Positions 46,593-56,183 are shown, counted from the stretch's first letter. The stretch: DNA of 64,000 nt from JACCQS01 sp963766765 (GCA_963766765.1 CAVYBR010000010.1:62001-126000), one strand, 5' to 3'. The notes: generated by a model from the letters alone, not told the origin. Program-made: numbers and translations.

Positions 46593-47660
46593 TCAGGCTG
46601 CGGAAGCCCCTGGAATCCAGTGCTCGGGCGGCACCCGCTCGTCATCGGGGGGCGGTCCCGGCGGCGTTCCATCGCCGAAGGGACGCCCGCCGAGATCCTC
46701 GCGCCCATGCGGTGACAACCAATTCGACAGGTCGGGACCTTTGGGCACGATCTGGGTTGGATTGATGTCGGTGTGCACGACGTAGTAGTGCTGCTTGATG
46801 TGCTCGAAGTCCGTGCTGTCACCGAACCCCGGTGTCTGGAAGAGATCCCTGGCATATGCCCAGAGGGCCGGCATCTCCGACAGCTTGTTGCGGTTGCACT
46901 TGAAGTGGCTGTGGTAGACCGCATCGAATCGCGCAAGAGTTGTGAACAGCCGGACATCGGCCTCGGTGATGGTGTCCCCCATCATGAATCGCTGGTCCTT
47001 CAGGCGATCGTCGAGCCAGTCCATGCGGGCGAAGACCGTGTCGTAGGCCTTCTCGTATGCCTCCTGGGAGGTGGCGAATCCGGCCTCGTAGACGCCGTTG
47101 TTGAATTCGCGTCGGACATCCTCGCTGACTTCGTCGATCTCATCCCGCAGCTTGTCCGGGTAGAGCTCAGGAGCGCCCGCTCGGTAGAAAGGTCCCCATT
47201 CGGTGTCCAGGTCCAGGGTCAGCTGACCGAAGTCATTCGTGACGACCGCGCCGGTGGGGATGTCGATCATGGCCGGGACCGTGATGCCGTCGGGGTAACC
47301 AGGCTGCGCTTTCTCGTAGGCTTCCTTCAACCGGGGTATGCCGAGCACCGGGTCGACACCGCCCGGGTCGAGGTCGAAGGTCCAGCTGTCCTCTCCGTGG
47401 GTGGGGGCGGCCGCTGCCAGCGACAGCACCGGCTCCAGTCCCAGCAACCGTCGAACGATGATCGCCCGCGTCGCCCATGGGCAGGCGCGGGCGACGGCGA
47501 GTCGATAGCGTCCGGCCTCGACCGGCCACCCGTCACGGCCATCAGCGGTGATCCGCGCCGTGATGTAGCTGGTATCGCGGATGAATTCACCGCCTTCGGA
47601 AGGGAGCCCACCCTGCTCAGCTCCCGCCTCCGAATCCCGCTGAGATGTCTGATCGGTCAC
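46593..47660 (-). CDS. Glutathionyl-hydroquinone reductase-like GST (Xi class)
   Basis: This 355-residue protein has the catalytic CPWA in ARACPWATRAIIVRRLLGLE, then a WTFDLDPGG and YITARITADG layout, and a C-terminal helical domain (RFMMGDTITEADVRLFTTLARFDAVYHSHFKCN in part). This matches the YqjG/ECM4 Xi-class transferases that reduce glutathionyl-hydroquinones. Actinobacteria generally use mycothiol, so its thiol partner is uncertain. The GTG at 47660 is chosen because TACGTT lies 6 nt upstream. Confidence 0.92.
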   Translation of the reverse strand: MTDQTSQRDSEAGAEQGGLPSEGGEFIRDTSYITARITADGRDGWPVEAGRYRLAVARACPWATRAIIVRRLLGLEPVLSLAAAAPTHGEDSWTFDLDPGGVDPVLGIPRLKEAYEKAQPGYPDGITVPAMIDIPTGAVVTNDFGQLTLDLDTEWGPFYRAGAPELYPDKLRDEIDEVSEDVRREFNNGVYEAGFATSQEAYEKAYDTVFARMDWLDDRLKDQRFMMGDTITEADVRLFTTLARFDAVYHSHFKCNRNKLSEMPALWAYARDLFQTPGFGDSTDFEHIKQHYYVVHTDINPTQIVPKGPDLSNWLSPHGREDLGGRPFGDGTPPGPPPDDERVPPEHWIPGASAA

Positions 47661-47666
47661 GGTTCG

Positions 47667-47672
47667 AACGTA
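47667..47672 (-). promoter_or_regulatory. Leaderless -10 box (TACGTT) of the GST-like gene
   Basis: TACGTT on the minus strand ends 6 nt before the GTG at 47660. Confidence 0.4.
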
Positions 47673-47773
47673 CCCGGCGCGTCTTGGCCGTACCTGCCGC
47701 CGCGGCACCATATTCTGCGCCTCGAAGGGTCACCGCGACCCGGTCGCTTCCCCCGACCGACGAAGGGCATCAC

Positions 47774-48004
47774 ATGGGCCGCCACACCTATCGTGGCCGT
47801 ACCGCCGGGCGGCATCGCCTCACGCGGGCCGGCGGGATCCGCTGCTATGAGATCCATGCCGTCTCCATGTTCCGACACGGCCAGGACCTGCCCGCGCGGC
47901 GCATTCAGCCGCAAGCGCGGCGAACGCAGCGACACTCCTGGGCGTTCCTGGCCCGCAACGGTGGAACTCCGCGACCTGCTTTCGCCCTGATCCTGTCCCT
48001 CTAA
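47774..48004 (+). CDS. Weak candidate small Arg/His-rich protein
   Basis: In the 357-bp gap between the GST-like gene and the lipoprotein, an ATG at 47774 opens 76 codons (MGRHTYRGRTAGRHRL...). Its third positions are less GC-rich than neighbouring genes (roughly three quarters), no family is recognised, and the ribosome site (GAAGGG) is only fair. It may be a chance frame; the gap otherwise shows nothing I can name. Confidence 0.2.
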   Translation: MGRHTYRGRTAGRHRLTRAGGIRCYEIHAVSMFRHGQDLPARRIQPQARRTQRHSWAFLARNGGTPRPAFALILSL

Positions 48005-48017
48005 CCGGCTCGCGCGC

Positions 48018-48674
48018 TCACGAAGTGCTGGTGGAGCCCGCCGATGGTGTGGAGGTCGGCAGCGGGTCGCCACCGTTGATGGCCGAGCTGGCCAGGCTCG
48101 CCAGCGCCGCATTCAATTGATCGTCAGCGACCAGCCCCGGCGCCAGCGTGATGGAGTAGGTACGGTCCTCTACCGCCACGACGAGCGTGGCCTCGGTCAC
48201 GCTGACCATGACCACACCGTCTTCGTCACCGACGGGAACATCCTCGGTGCGATCACCGGCATTTCGGCTCTGCGTCACCACCGTGTCGATGCGGTCGGCC
48301 GCGGACTCCACGGAGTCGTAGGTGAAGACCGATGCCTGCACGAGCGGCGCGCTGAAGGTTCCGTCCGGATTGGGGATGACACCGTACGAGCAGGTCACGC
48401 GCCCCGTTCGCCCGATCTCCGGCTCGGGAACGCCCACGACGTACTGCGTCATACCGTTGATCCGCACGCCGAGGCCGGCGTCGATCGCGTCCAGGCTCAG
48501 CAGCGAGGCGCACGTCTCCGGCAGGACGAATGGCTCGGGGGTGGGTTCGGCCGTGGTGTTCGGGCTTTCCGAGCCGCTCCCCGTTTCCGAAGGGTCGTCG
48601 GACTCCGCGGCCGCGCCGCAGCCGGCCAGAAGGAGGCCGGCCACGGCGAGTGCGGCCGCGAGGCGCAGGATCAG
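48018..48674 (-). CDS. Lipoprotein (DUF3558-like) coupled to rpsA, probable CTG start
   Basis: This is a hypothetical exported lipoprotein. From the first canonical start (GTG 48644) only MAGLLLAGCG precedes the lipobox Cys, too short for a signal peptide. The frame continues to CTG 48674, giving MILRLAAALAVAGLLLAGC, a complete lipoprotein signal, and that CTG overlaps the rpsA stop codon. No ATG, GTG or TTG lies between. The mature part has a Ser/Glu/Thr linker and a domain with CASLLSLDAIDAGLGV and RVTCSYGV, resembling DUF3558. Length 218 residues. Confidence 0.75.
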   Translation of the reverse strand: MILRLAAALAVAGLLLAGCGAAAESDDPSETGSGSESPNTTAEPTPEPFVLPETCASLLSLDAIDAGLGVRINGMTQYVVGVPEPEIGRTGRVTCSYGVIPNPDGTFSAPLVQASVFTYDSVESAADRIDTVVTQSRNAGDRTEDVPVGDEDGVVMVSVTEATLVVAVEDRTYSITLAPGLVADDQLNAALASLASSAINGGDPLPTSTPSAGSTSTS

Positions 48675-50137
48675 CCCCCGGCGAGCTTCTCGCGCAAGGC
48701 TGCGAGTGCTTCGTCGCTGGCCAGCGTTCCACCGGCCGAAGCGCTCGGCTCGTCGCCTTCGGCGGCCTCACTGGAATAGCTGGTGTCGGGCGAGGCGGCA
48801 GCATCGGCGTCGGCAGCCTTCGCCTCGGCGACCTGCTTGACGTGCGCCTCGTACCGCTGCTGGGCTTCGGCGTACTGCCGTTCCCACTCCTCGCGCTGGG
48901 ACTCGAAGCCCTCTTTCCACTCCCCTGTCGAGGGGTCGAAGCCCTCGGGGTAGATGTATTCGCCGGCCTCGTCGTAGCTGGCTGCCATGCCGTAGGCCGA
49001 TGGGTCGAAGTTCGCCGCTTCGCCGATGGTGCCCTCGTTGGCCTGCTTGAGCGACAGGGAGATGCGCCGACGCTCGAGATCGATGTCGATGACCTTGACC
49101 AGGATCTCGTCGCCCACCTGGACGACCTGCTCCGGGATCTCCACGTGCCGCTCCGCGAGCTCGGATATGTGCACCAGGCCCTCGATGCCCTCATCGACCC
49201 GTACGAACGCGCCGAACGGAACCAGCTTGGTGACCTTGCCGGGCACGACCTGGCCGATCTGATGGGTACGCGCGAACTGACGCCACGGATCTTCTTGGGT
49301 TGCCTTGAGGGACAAGGAAACCCGCTCGCGGTCCAGATCGATGTCCAGCACCTCGACGGTGACGTCCTGGCCGACTTCGACAACCTCGCTCGGGTGGTCG
49401 ATGTGCTTCCAGGAGAGTTCGGAGACGTGCACGAGACCGTCGACGCCGCCGAGATCCACGAATGCGCCGAAGTTGACGATCGAGGAGACCTGACCGGTGC
49501 GGACCTGGCCCTTGGCAAGCTTGTTGAGGAACTCGCTGCGGACCTCGGACTGGGTCTGCTCGAGCCACTGGCGACGGGAGAGGACGACGTTGTTGCGGTT
49601 CTTGTCGAGCTCGATGATCTTGGCTTCGAGCTCGCGGCCCACGTAGGGCTGCAGGTCCCGGACGCGGCGCATCTCGACCAGCGAAGCGGGCAGGAACCCC
49701 CGCAGTCCGATGTCGAGGATGAGCCCACCCTTGACGACCTCGATGACGGTGCCGGTGACGACCTCGTCGGCTTCCTTCTTGGCCTCGATGGTGCCCCAGG
49801 CGCGTTCGTACTGGGCGCGCTTCTTGGACAGGATCAGCCGGCCTTCTTTGTCCTCCTTCTGGAGAACGAGTGCTTCGACCTGGTCACCGACCGAGACGAC
49901 CTCGTTGGGGTCGACATCGTGCTTGATGGACAGCTCTCGGGAGGGGATCACACCCTCGGTCTTGTAGCCGATGTCGAGCAGTACTTCGTCGCGGTCGACC
50001 TTGACGATGATTCCTTCGACGATGTCTCCGTCGTTGAAGTACTTGATCGTGGCGTCGATCGCAGCCATGAAGTCCTCGGCGGAGCCGATGTCGTTGATGG
50101 CGATCTGGGGCCGTGCAGTCGTTGTGGGGGCGGTCAT
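48671..50137 (-). CDS. rpsA: 30S ribosomal protein S1
   Basis: This 488-residue protein carries four S1 OB-fold repeats: about residues 35-105 (GDIVEGIIVKVDRDEVLLDIGYKTEG in part), 120-190, 205-275 (VSSIVNFGAFVDLGGVDGLVH in part) and 290-360 (VTKLVPFGAFVRVDEGIEGLVH in part). The C-terminal tail (FDPSAYGMAASYDEAGEYIYPEG in part) is typical of actinobacterial S1. It binds mRNA on the 30S subunit. The downstream lipoprotein start overlaps its stop. Confidence 0.97.
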   Translation of the reverse strand: MTAPTTTARPQIAINDIGSAEDFMAAIDATIKYFNDGDIVEGIIVKVDRDEVLLDIGYKTEGVIPSRELSIKHDVDPNEVVSVGDQVEALVLQKEDKEGRLILSKKRAQYERAWGTIEAKKEADEVVTGTVIEVVKGGLILDIGLRGFLPASLVEMRRVRDLQPYVGRELEAKIIELDKNRNNVVLSRRQWLEQTQSEVRSEFLNKLAKGQVRTGQVSSIVNFGAFVDLGGVDGLVHVSELSWKHIDHPSEVVEVGQDVTVEVLDIDLDRERVSLSLKATQEDPWRQFARTHQIGQVVPGKVTKLVPFGAFVRVDEGIEGLVHISELAERHVEIPEQVVQVGDEILVKVIDIDLERRRISLSLKQANEGTIGEAANFDPSAYGMAASYDEAGEYIYPEGFDPSTGEWKEGFESQREEWERQYAEAQQRYEAHVKQVAEAKAADADAAASPDTSYSSEAAEGDEPSASAGGTLASDEALAALREKLAGG

Positions 50138-50309
50138 GAGGTAGAGGAACTCCGGACAGGCGTCGATGGTGGGCGGGTTGGCGGGTGCGGTGGCGCAGGA
50201 TTGCCAGAATTACGCTGGACAGCAAGCCGGACAGCACACGGCCGCAGCGCCCCTCGATCCTACCCGGTCTGGCGCAGTCGGCGACGCGCGGTGTTCGAGC
50301 GTGCGTGCG

Positions 50310-51167
50310 ATGCTCGATGCGATGAGTCTTCCTCTCGATGCCGACGGTTATCCGCGCGCCGATGACGTCGCGCGCAGACCGGCCGATGCCGACGTGACCC
50401 GATCAGCCAACCGGCTCTGGTGGAACCACGCAGCTCCGGCGTATCTGGCCGAACATGGCCAGGATCTCGGCTCCGCCGATTTCTTGTGGTGCCCAGAAGG
50501 CCTGCGTGAATCCGAAGCCGGCCTCCTGGGCGACGTCGCCGGCCGTCTGGTGCTGGAGGTGGGCTGTGGCTCGGCCCCCTGTTCTCGTTGGCTGGCCGCC
50601 CAGGGCGCGACCTCGGTGGGTGTCGATCTGTCCGAGGGAATGCTGGCGCAGGCCGCCCGCTCCTGCGCCGACACCGGCATCGCGGTGGCCCTGGTCCAAG
50701 CCGACGCGAGCGCGTTGCCGTTCGCTGCGTCGAGTTTCGAGGTTGTCTGCAGCGCGTTCGGTGGCTTCCCTTTCGTGGCCGATGTCGGGCGGGCGCTGCG
50801 TGAGGTTGCCCGCGTGCTGCGCCCCGCCGGACGGCTCGTCTTCTCCGTCACCCATCCCTTCCACTGGGTGTTTCCAGACGATGCCGACCCGGCCCGACTG
50901 CAGGTCACGGGTTCCTATTTCGACCGGCGCCCGTACGTCGAACTCGATGAGCACGGAAGACCGATGTATGTAGAGCATCATCGGACGATGGGCGACTGGA
51001 TCCGGTTGCTGGTGTCCGCGGGTTTCAGTGTCGAGGACGTCATCGAGCCGACGTGGCAGGGGGGACGCGACGTGGTGTGGGGTTACTGGTCGGCTGACCG
51101 TGGCGCCCTGGTTCCAGGAACGGCGATCTTCAGCGCGACATTGCGGGATCACGAGGCGCCGGCGTGA
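50310..51167 (+). CDS. Class I SAM-dependent methyltransferase
   Basis: This 285-residue protein has the SAM-binding motif VLEVGCGSAPCSRWLAAQG, the acidic residue after beta-2 (GVDLSEGML), QADASALPFAASSFEVV and a UbiE-like core (EVARVLRPAGRLVFSVTHP). The substrate is unknown. Starts at 50310 or 50322 are both possible and the ribosome site is weak. Its stop overlaps the histidine kinase start (GTGA), so it is co-translated with a two-component system. Confidence 0.88.
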   Translation: MLDAMSLPLDADGYPRADDVARRPADADVTRSANRLWWNHAAPAYLAEHGQDLGSADFLWCPEGLRESEAGLLGDVAGRLVLEVGCGSAPCSRWLAAQGATSVGVDLSEGMLAQAARSCADTGIAVALVQADASALPFAASSFEVVCSAFGGFPFVADVGRALREVARVLRPAGRLVFSVTHPFHWVFPDDADPARLQVTGSYFDRRPYVELDEHGRPMYVEHHRTMGDWIRLLVSAGFSVEDVIEPTWQGGRDVVWGYWSADRGALVPGTAIFSATLRDHEAPA

Positions 51168-52525
51168 GCCAGACCTGGCGCGAGCGTCGGGCCCGGTCGG
51201 CTGCCAAGGCGCAGACCGCGATGGCGGTCTTCGATGAGCCGATCTCGGTGGGGCGGCTCGTGCTTCGCTATGCCGTCACCGGCCTCCTCGCCCTGGTCAT
51301 CGTGGCGGTTGCCATGGCGCTCGTGAGCCGCGAATTGGGGACGCGGTCTGCGATCGAGGATGCCGTCCGGATCACCTCGCTGACCGCCGGTGTAGCCGTC
51401 GAGCCGGCTCTGGACGACGGGATCCTGACCGGCGACCCGACAGTGCTTGCCGAGCTCGACCGCATCGTCCGTGAGGAGGTGCTGCGCGGCTCGCTGATCA
51501 GAGTGAAGATCTGGGACCCGGACGGGACGATCCTCTACTCCGACGAGGGCCGGCTGATCGGGGATCAGTTCGAGCTGGGCGCCGACGAGCTCCAGGCCTT
51601 GCAAACGGGGCAGCCCGAGGCCGACATCAGTGACCTGTCCGAGCCGGAGAATCGCTTCGAGGAGCCGGCCAGGGAGTTGCTCGAGGTCTACCAGCCGGTC
51701 ACCACCACCGGCGGGACATCATTGCTTTTCGAGGCTTACTTCACCTACGACGGCGTCGCCGAGGCCGGGCGAAGCGTCTGGCTGCGCTTCGCGCCGTACA
51801 GCATCGGCGCCCTGGTCATGCTCGAGTTGCTGCAGGTGCCGCTCGCCCTCTCCCTGGCTCGGCGCCTGCGTCGCACGCAGCACCAGCGGGAGCAGTTGCT
51901 CCGCCAGGCGATCGAAGCCACTGAGCAAGAACGCCGCCGGATTGCCAGTGACCTGCACGACGGAGTCGTGCAGGACCTCGCCGGTGTGGCGTTCTCGCTC
52001 GGCGGCATGGCGCGCGAGGCGGCCAACGACGGCAAGGACGCACCCGAGGTCCGGGAGGCGGCCGAGCGGGTGCGCGATTCCTTGCGTCAGTTGCGCTCTC
52101 TGATCGTCGAGATCTACCCACAGAACCTGTACGAGGAGGGGCTGGAAGCGGCGCTGACCGATCTCTTGGCCCGGCTGGAGCCGCGCGGGATCCGGACATC
52201 GGTCGCCATCAACGCGCCGCTGCAGGATCTCGGCGTCGACACCACACAGTTGCTCTACCGCGCGGCGCAGGAGGGTCTGCGTAACGTCGTGACCCACGCG
52301 GACGCAAGTAGCGTTGCAGTCTCACTCACGGCTCAGGGCAAGACGACTCTGCTCGAGATCGCCGACGACGGCCGCGGCATGGACGGCGCGGAGGTGCCCG
52401 AACGCCCCGGTCACCTCGGTTTGCGTTCGCTGGCCGGCCTGGCTGAGGGCATGGGCGCCAGGCTCTCGATTCGCTCGACTCCAGGAAAGGGAACTGTGCT
52501 CTCTCTCGAGGTACCGACGCGATGA
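51164..52525 (+). CDS. Sensor histidine kinase (HisKA_3 / NarL-type partner)
   Basis: This 453-residue kinase has TM1 (about 34-54), an extracytoplasmic sensor of about 150 residues (with KIWDPDGTILYSDEGRLIG, a Cache-like strand), TM2 (about 211-231), a HisKA_3 dimerisation domain with the phospho-acceptor H265 in IASDLHDGVVQDLAG and an HATPase domain (AAQEGLRNVVTHADA, DDGRGM, GHLGLRSL). It belongs to the LiaS/DesK class. GTG start at 51164. Its signal is unknown. Confidence 0.94.
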   Translation: MSQTWRERRARSAAKAQTAMAVFDEPISVGRLVLRYAVTGLLALVIVAVAMALVSRELGTRSAIEDAVRITSLTAGVAVEPALDDGILTGDPTVLAELDRIVREEVLRGSLIRVKIWDPDGTILYSDEGRLIGDQFELGADELQALQTGQPEADISDLSEPENRFEEPARELLEVYQPVTTTGGTSLLFEAYFTYDGVAEAGRSVWLRFAPYSIGALVMLELLQVPLALSLARRLRRTQHQREQLLRQAIEATEQERRRIASDLHDGVVQDLAGVAFSLGGMAREAANDGKDAPEVREAAERVRDSLRQLRSLIVEIYPQNLYEEGLEAALTDLLARLEPRGIRTSVAINAPLQDLGVDTTQLLYRAAQEGLRNVVTHADASSVAVSLTAQGKTTLLEIADDGRGMDGAEVPERPGHLGLRSLAGLAEGMGARLSIRSTPGKGTVLSLEVPTR

Positions 52526-53142
52526 TCCGGGTCCTGGTGGTCGACGACCACGCGATAGTGCGGCAGGGACTGGAGCGACTCTTCTCGACCGCCGAGGACA
52601 TCGAACTCGTCGGACTGGCCGCCGACGGCCACGAGGCGGTTGCCCTGGTCCGGGAGCACAGCCCCGACGTCGTGCTGATGGATCTCTCCATGCCGGGGAT
52701 GGACGGCGTGGCCGCGACCCGAGAGATCTCGACCATGGCCCCGGATTCCAAGGTGGTGGTCCTGACCTCGTACGGGGAGGAGTCGCGCATCCTCGATGCG
52801 CTCAACGCCGGTGCCTTGGGGTATCTGCTCAAGCACACCGATCCGGACGATCTGATCGAGGCGGTACGCGCTGCCGCCCGGGGCGACGCACCACTGGATC
52901 CACGCGCGGGCCGGGTCCTCATCGAGCAGCGTCGGCGAAGCCCGCACGCCGGTGACCTCACCCCGCGGGAGCTCGAGGTGTTGCGCCTGGTTGGGCAGGG
53001 ACTCGCCAACAAACAGATCGCGCGCCGACTGGGCATCAGTGAGCGAACCGTGAAAGCGCACCTGACCAGCGTCTTTCAAAGTGTGGGCGTCACCGACCGC
53101 GTCCAAGCTGCGCTGTGGGCGCGGTCCAACCTGCCTGAGTGA
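52522..53142 (+). CDS. LuxR/NarL family response regulator
   Basis: This 206-residue regulator has a receiver domain (VVDDHAIVRQGL, phospho-acceptor D54 in VLMDLSMPGMDG, KHTDPDDLIEAV) and a C-terminal LuxR helix-turn-helix (LTPRELEVLRLVGQGLANKQIA, GISERTVKAHLTSVFQ). The start overlaps the kinase stop by 4 nt. It is convergent with the ABC exporter that follows; targets are not visible in the sequence. Confidence 0.95.
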   Translation: MIRVLVVDDHAIVRQGLERLFSTAEDIELVGLAADGHEAVALVREHSPDVVLMDLSMPGMDGVAATREISTMAPDSKVVVLTSYGEESRILDALNAGALGYLLKHTDPDDLIEAVRAAARGDAPLDPRAGRVLIEQRRRSPHAGDLTPRELEVLRLVGQGLANKQIARRLGISERTVKAHLTSVFQSVGVTDRVQAALWARSNLPE

Positions 53143-53159
53143 GGGCTGAAGGAACTGCG

Positions 53160-54929
53160 TCAGCGGACGGACGTCAGGGCGCTGTCCAGGCGCACATGAC
53201 CGGCTTGGAACTTGGTCAGCTTCTCGTACAGCCCGCCCCGCGCGATCAGCTGATCGTGAGTACCTGACTCAGTGATGCATCCGCCCTCCAGAACCAGGAT
53301 GGCGTCGGCGTCGCGCACGGTCGACAGGCGGTGCGCGATCACCAGGCGAGTCCGGTCAGCCGGCAGGTTGTCGAGGGCGGCAACCAGGAGTTCTTCCGAT
53401 CCTGCGTCGAGCGCCGAGGTCGGCTCGTCGAGAATGATGATCCGCGCGTCGCGCAGGATCGCCCGCGCGATCGCCACGCGCTGGCGTTGCCCGCCGGAGA
53501 GATTCGCGCCGCGCTCGCCGATCCGGGTGTCCAGGCCATCGGGCAGGCGGTCGGCGAACTCATCGACCAGGGCGAGTTTCGCGGCTCGACGGACATCGCG
53601 GTCGCTGGCTCCCGGATGACCGCAGATGATGTTGTCCCGCAAGGTCCCTTCCAAGAGCACCGTGTCCTGCAGGACCGTCGCGATCTGGCCGCGCAACGAC
53701 ATCAGCCGGTGCGAGCGCACGTCCAGTCCGTCGATCAGGACCGCACCGCTGTCGACGTCGACCAGGCGCGGGATGAGCGAGGCGATCGTGCTCTTGCCGG
53801 CGCCGGTCGGTCCCACGAGTGCCACGTTCTGGCCGGCCTCGATGACAAACGACAGCTTCTGCAGAACCGGCTCGCGGCCGTAGGAGAACGACACGTCGCG
53901 GAACTCGACCCGCCCGCGCAGCCCAACCGCACGGGCGTCCGGGCGGTCGTGAATGTCGATCGGGGCATCCATCACTTCGATGATCCGCTCGGCTGCAGCC
54001 GCGCCTTTGCTCACGACCTGGGACAGCTTCGACAGCGACTTCACCGGCTTGTAGAGCGAGCCGAGGTAGGTCAGGAACACCAGCAGGATTCCGAGCGTGA
54101 GCCGGCCGTCGAGCACCCGCTGTGCGCCGAACCACAGGACGACGCCGGTCGACGCGATGCTGGCAAGCTCGACCAGCGGTCCGAAGCGGGACTGGACCCG
54201 GACCGATTCCAATCCCGCGGTGAGACTGACGTCGGAGAGCCCGGCGAACCGCCGCACTCGGTCGTCTTCGAGGGTGAACGCCTGGACGAGGTGGATCGCG
54301 GAGAGGTTCTCGGTCGCCGCCGACGCGACCTCACCATCGGCCTTACGTACCCGACGAGCCGCCGTCCGCAGGCTCAGCCGGGAACGATGCGTGGCCCAGG
54401 CAAGCGGGGGTGTGGCCAGTACGGCGAGGAGCGTGAACAGCGGATCGATCGTCAGCATGACCGTGAACATGCCGACGACCAGCACCAGGCTCGGCAACAA
54501 GGTCGACAGAATCTGGACCAGCATGTCCTGGGTGTAGGCGACATCGCTGGTCACCCGCGCGGTGAGATCACCGACCCGGTGCGAGCTGTGGTAGCGAAGT
54601 GACTGCCGTTGGAGTCGGTCGAGCACGCGGACGCGTAAGCCGTTTGCGATGTGGAGCCCGGCGGCGCTCAACAATCGCGCGGCCCAATAGCCCACGAGGC
54701 TGGCCACGACGACGAGACCGACGAGAGCGGCAACTGCCAACGCGAGCTGCAGCTGAGGGTTGTCGGGCCTGTCCCCGGTCGGTGCCAGCACCCCGTCGAC
54801 GACCCAGCGCAGGGGCCAGGGTTGAGCCAGGCTCAGACCGACCTCAACGAGGGTTAGGACACCGCCGAGCACGAGCGCGGCCCGATACGGCGCAGCGAAC
54901 GGACGGATCCGGCGCAGGACGTGTCTCAT
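53160..54929 (-). CDS. ABC transporter, fused permease and ATPase (exporter)
   Basis: This 589-residue half-transporter has a six-helix ABC-membrane domain (about 15-300) and an ATPase (about 340-575) with Walker A GPTGAGKSTIAS, signature LSGGQRQRVAIARAIL, Walker B IIILDEPTSALDAGSEE and H-loop VIAHRLSTVRDAD. It acts as a homodimer or with a partner outside the window. It is transcribed with the COG4671 glycosyltransferase (adjacent stop and start). The locus context suggests export of a glycan or glycolipid. Confidence 0.93.
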   Translation of the reverse strand: MRHVLRRIRPFAAPYRAALVLGGVLTLVEVGLSLAQPWPLRWVVDGVLAPTGDRPDNPQLQLALAVAALVGLVVVASLVGYWAARLLSAAGLHIANGLRVRVLDRLQRQSLRYHSSHRVGDLTARVTSDVAYTQDMLVQILSTLLPSLVLVVGMFTVMLTIDPLFTLLAVLATPPLAWATHRSRLSLRTAARRVRKADGEVASAATENLSAIHLVQAFTLEDDRVRRFAGLSDVSLTAGLESVRVQSRFGPLVELASIASTGVVLWFGAQRVLDGRLTLGILLVFLTYLGSLYKPVKSLSKLSQVVSKGAAAAERIIEVMDAPIDIHDRPDARAVGLRGRVEFRDVSFSYGREPVLQKLSFVIEAGQNVALVGPTGAGKSTIASLIPRLVDVDSGAVLIDGLDVRSHRLMSLRGQIATVLQDTVLLEGTLRDNIICGHPGASDRDVRRAAKLALVDEFADRLPDGLDTRIGERGANLSGGQRQRVAIARAILRDARIIILDEPTSALDAGSEELLVAALDNLPADRTRLVIAHRLSTVRDADAILVLEGGCITESGTHDQLIARGGLYEKLTKFQAGHVRLDSALTSVR

Positions 54930-56072
54930 CTATGCCAACGCCTCGCTCGCCGCGCTCACCGGTCGACCAGCCGCGGCTGCGGCCAGCGCACGAACCGCAT
55001 CGGCTGCGCGCCGCGCGCCGTCGAGCCGGATGCCCGCGTCCGCGAGGGCTTCGGCGGGCAGGATCCGCGATCGATCGAGCAGCCAGGCAACCTCCTCGAC
55101 CGGAGCGGTTTCGTCCACCACGTCGGCGATCCCGAGCGCGGCCAACCGGGAGGCGCGAATTGCCTGCTCTCGCCGGGGGCTGCGCCGCGGGACGAGGACC
55201 GGCCGTAGACCTGCGGCAAGCGATTCGTAAGTCGAGTTGTAGCCGGCCATCTGGACAACCGCCCCTGCCCGTGCGAACAGCCGTGCGCACCCTGGAGCAT
55301 TGCGGATGATCTGCAGCCGGCCCTGGCTCGCCGCCCGCCCACCCCCGACGTCCTTCGTCGCGTACGGCCCGGCGACCAGCACGATCCTGCGCTGGGGCAG
55401 GACATCGGCGAGTTCAACACCCAGGCGGAAGACGTCCGCCCCGTCGCCGCCGCCTCCCCCGGTCACCGCAATGAGATCCGGCTGGCGGCGGTGCGGCGCA
55501 GCCAGGTCGGCCACCCAGCCGCAATACCGTGGCGCGACCGGGAGGCCGTACTCGGCCTCGTGGTCGCACAGGATGCGCTCGCCATAGACGAGCACCTCGT
55601 CGTACATGTCCGAAACGTCCGCCCAGCCCTCCCCCGCCAGTTCGGTACGTACCACCACGGCCTGGTCGAGGATGTCGCGCAGTCCGAGCACGACTGCAGC
55701 ACCACCGGCGCGGGCGAGGTCCAGCCCGGGGCGCAACTCACCCGCCACGCCGTAGGGGTGCCGGTCGATGACGACCACGTCCGGGCGAACGGAGGAGATG
55801 GCGTCGTGAAACGCCGCGGAACGCTGATCGACGGCAGCCTCGAAGCTCAATACCTCGTGCCGGTAGGAGCCGGTGGAGTTCTTGAGCATGGGCGCCACCC
55901 CCACCACGTGCAGTCGCTCATCGCCCAGCCACGTGGGCCGCATCGGCAGCCCCGTGACGATCACGATCGCCGCGTCCGGCTCGCTCGCGAGGACGGCCCG
56001 CGCAATGAGGGTGTTGCGTCGCACGTGGCCGAGGCCGAAGCCGTCATGCGAGGCGAACAGGTAGCGGGCCAT
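54930..56072 (-). CDS. MurG/COG4671-like glycosyltransferase
   Basis: This 380-residue GT-B-fold protein has an N-terminal acceptor domain with SHDGFGLGHVRRNTLIARAV and a C-terminal donor domain (LIAVTGGGGGDGADVF, ARAGAVVQMAGYNSTYESLAAG, VLVPRRSPRREQAIRASRL) resembling predicted glycosyltransferases of COG4671. It may transfer a sugar to a lipid or polymer made by the neighbouring locus. ATG starts at 56072 and 56087 are both plausible. The start of the ABC gene directly follows its stop. A GGTCCTAGTACC element lies upstream. Confidence 0.82.
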   Translation of the reverse strand: MARYLFASHDGFGLGHVRRNTLIARAVLASEPDAAIVIVTGLPMRPTWLGDERLHVVGVAPMLKNSTGSYRHEVLSFEAAVDQRSAAFHDAISSVRPDVVVIDRHPYGVAGELRPGLDLARAGGAAVVLGLRDILDQAVVVRTELAGEGWADVSDMYDEVLVYGERILCDHEAEYGLPVAPRYCGWVADLAAPHRRQPDLIAVTGGGGGDGADVFRLGVELADVLPQRRIVLVAGPYATKDVGGGRAASQGRLQIIRNAPGCARLFARAGAVVQMAGYNSTYESLAAGLRPVLVPRRSPRREQAIRASRLAALGIADVVDETAPVEEVAWLLDRSRILPAEALADAGIRLDGARRAADAVRALAAAAAGRPVSAASEALA

Positions 56073-56118
56073 GCCGGTCAGCCTCATCCAGACTCAGGCG
56101 CAGTCACCAGTGAACGAT

Positions 56119-56130
56119 GGTCCTAGTACC
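56119..56130. promoter_or_regulatory. Partly palindromic GGTCCTAGTACC element, copy 1
   Basis: GGTnCTAGnACC dyad with flanking GAACG. An identical 12-mer is at 57172-57183, also in a cluster intergenic region. It lies about 32-47 nt upstream of the COG4671 gene start and may be an operator or promoter element. Confidence 0.45.
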
Positions 56131-56183
56131 TGCCCGGATTGCCGCACTCGTTCTGCAGCAATCTGTGTGCGGGGCGGCCAGCT

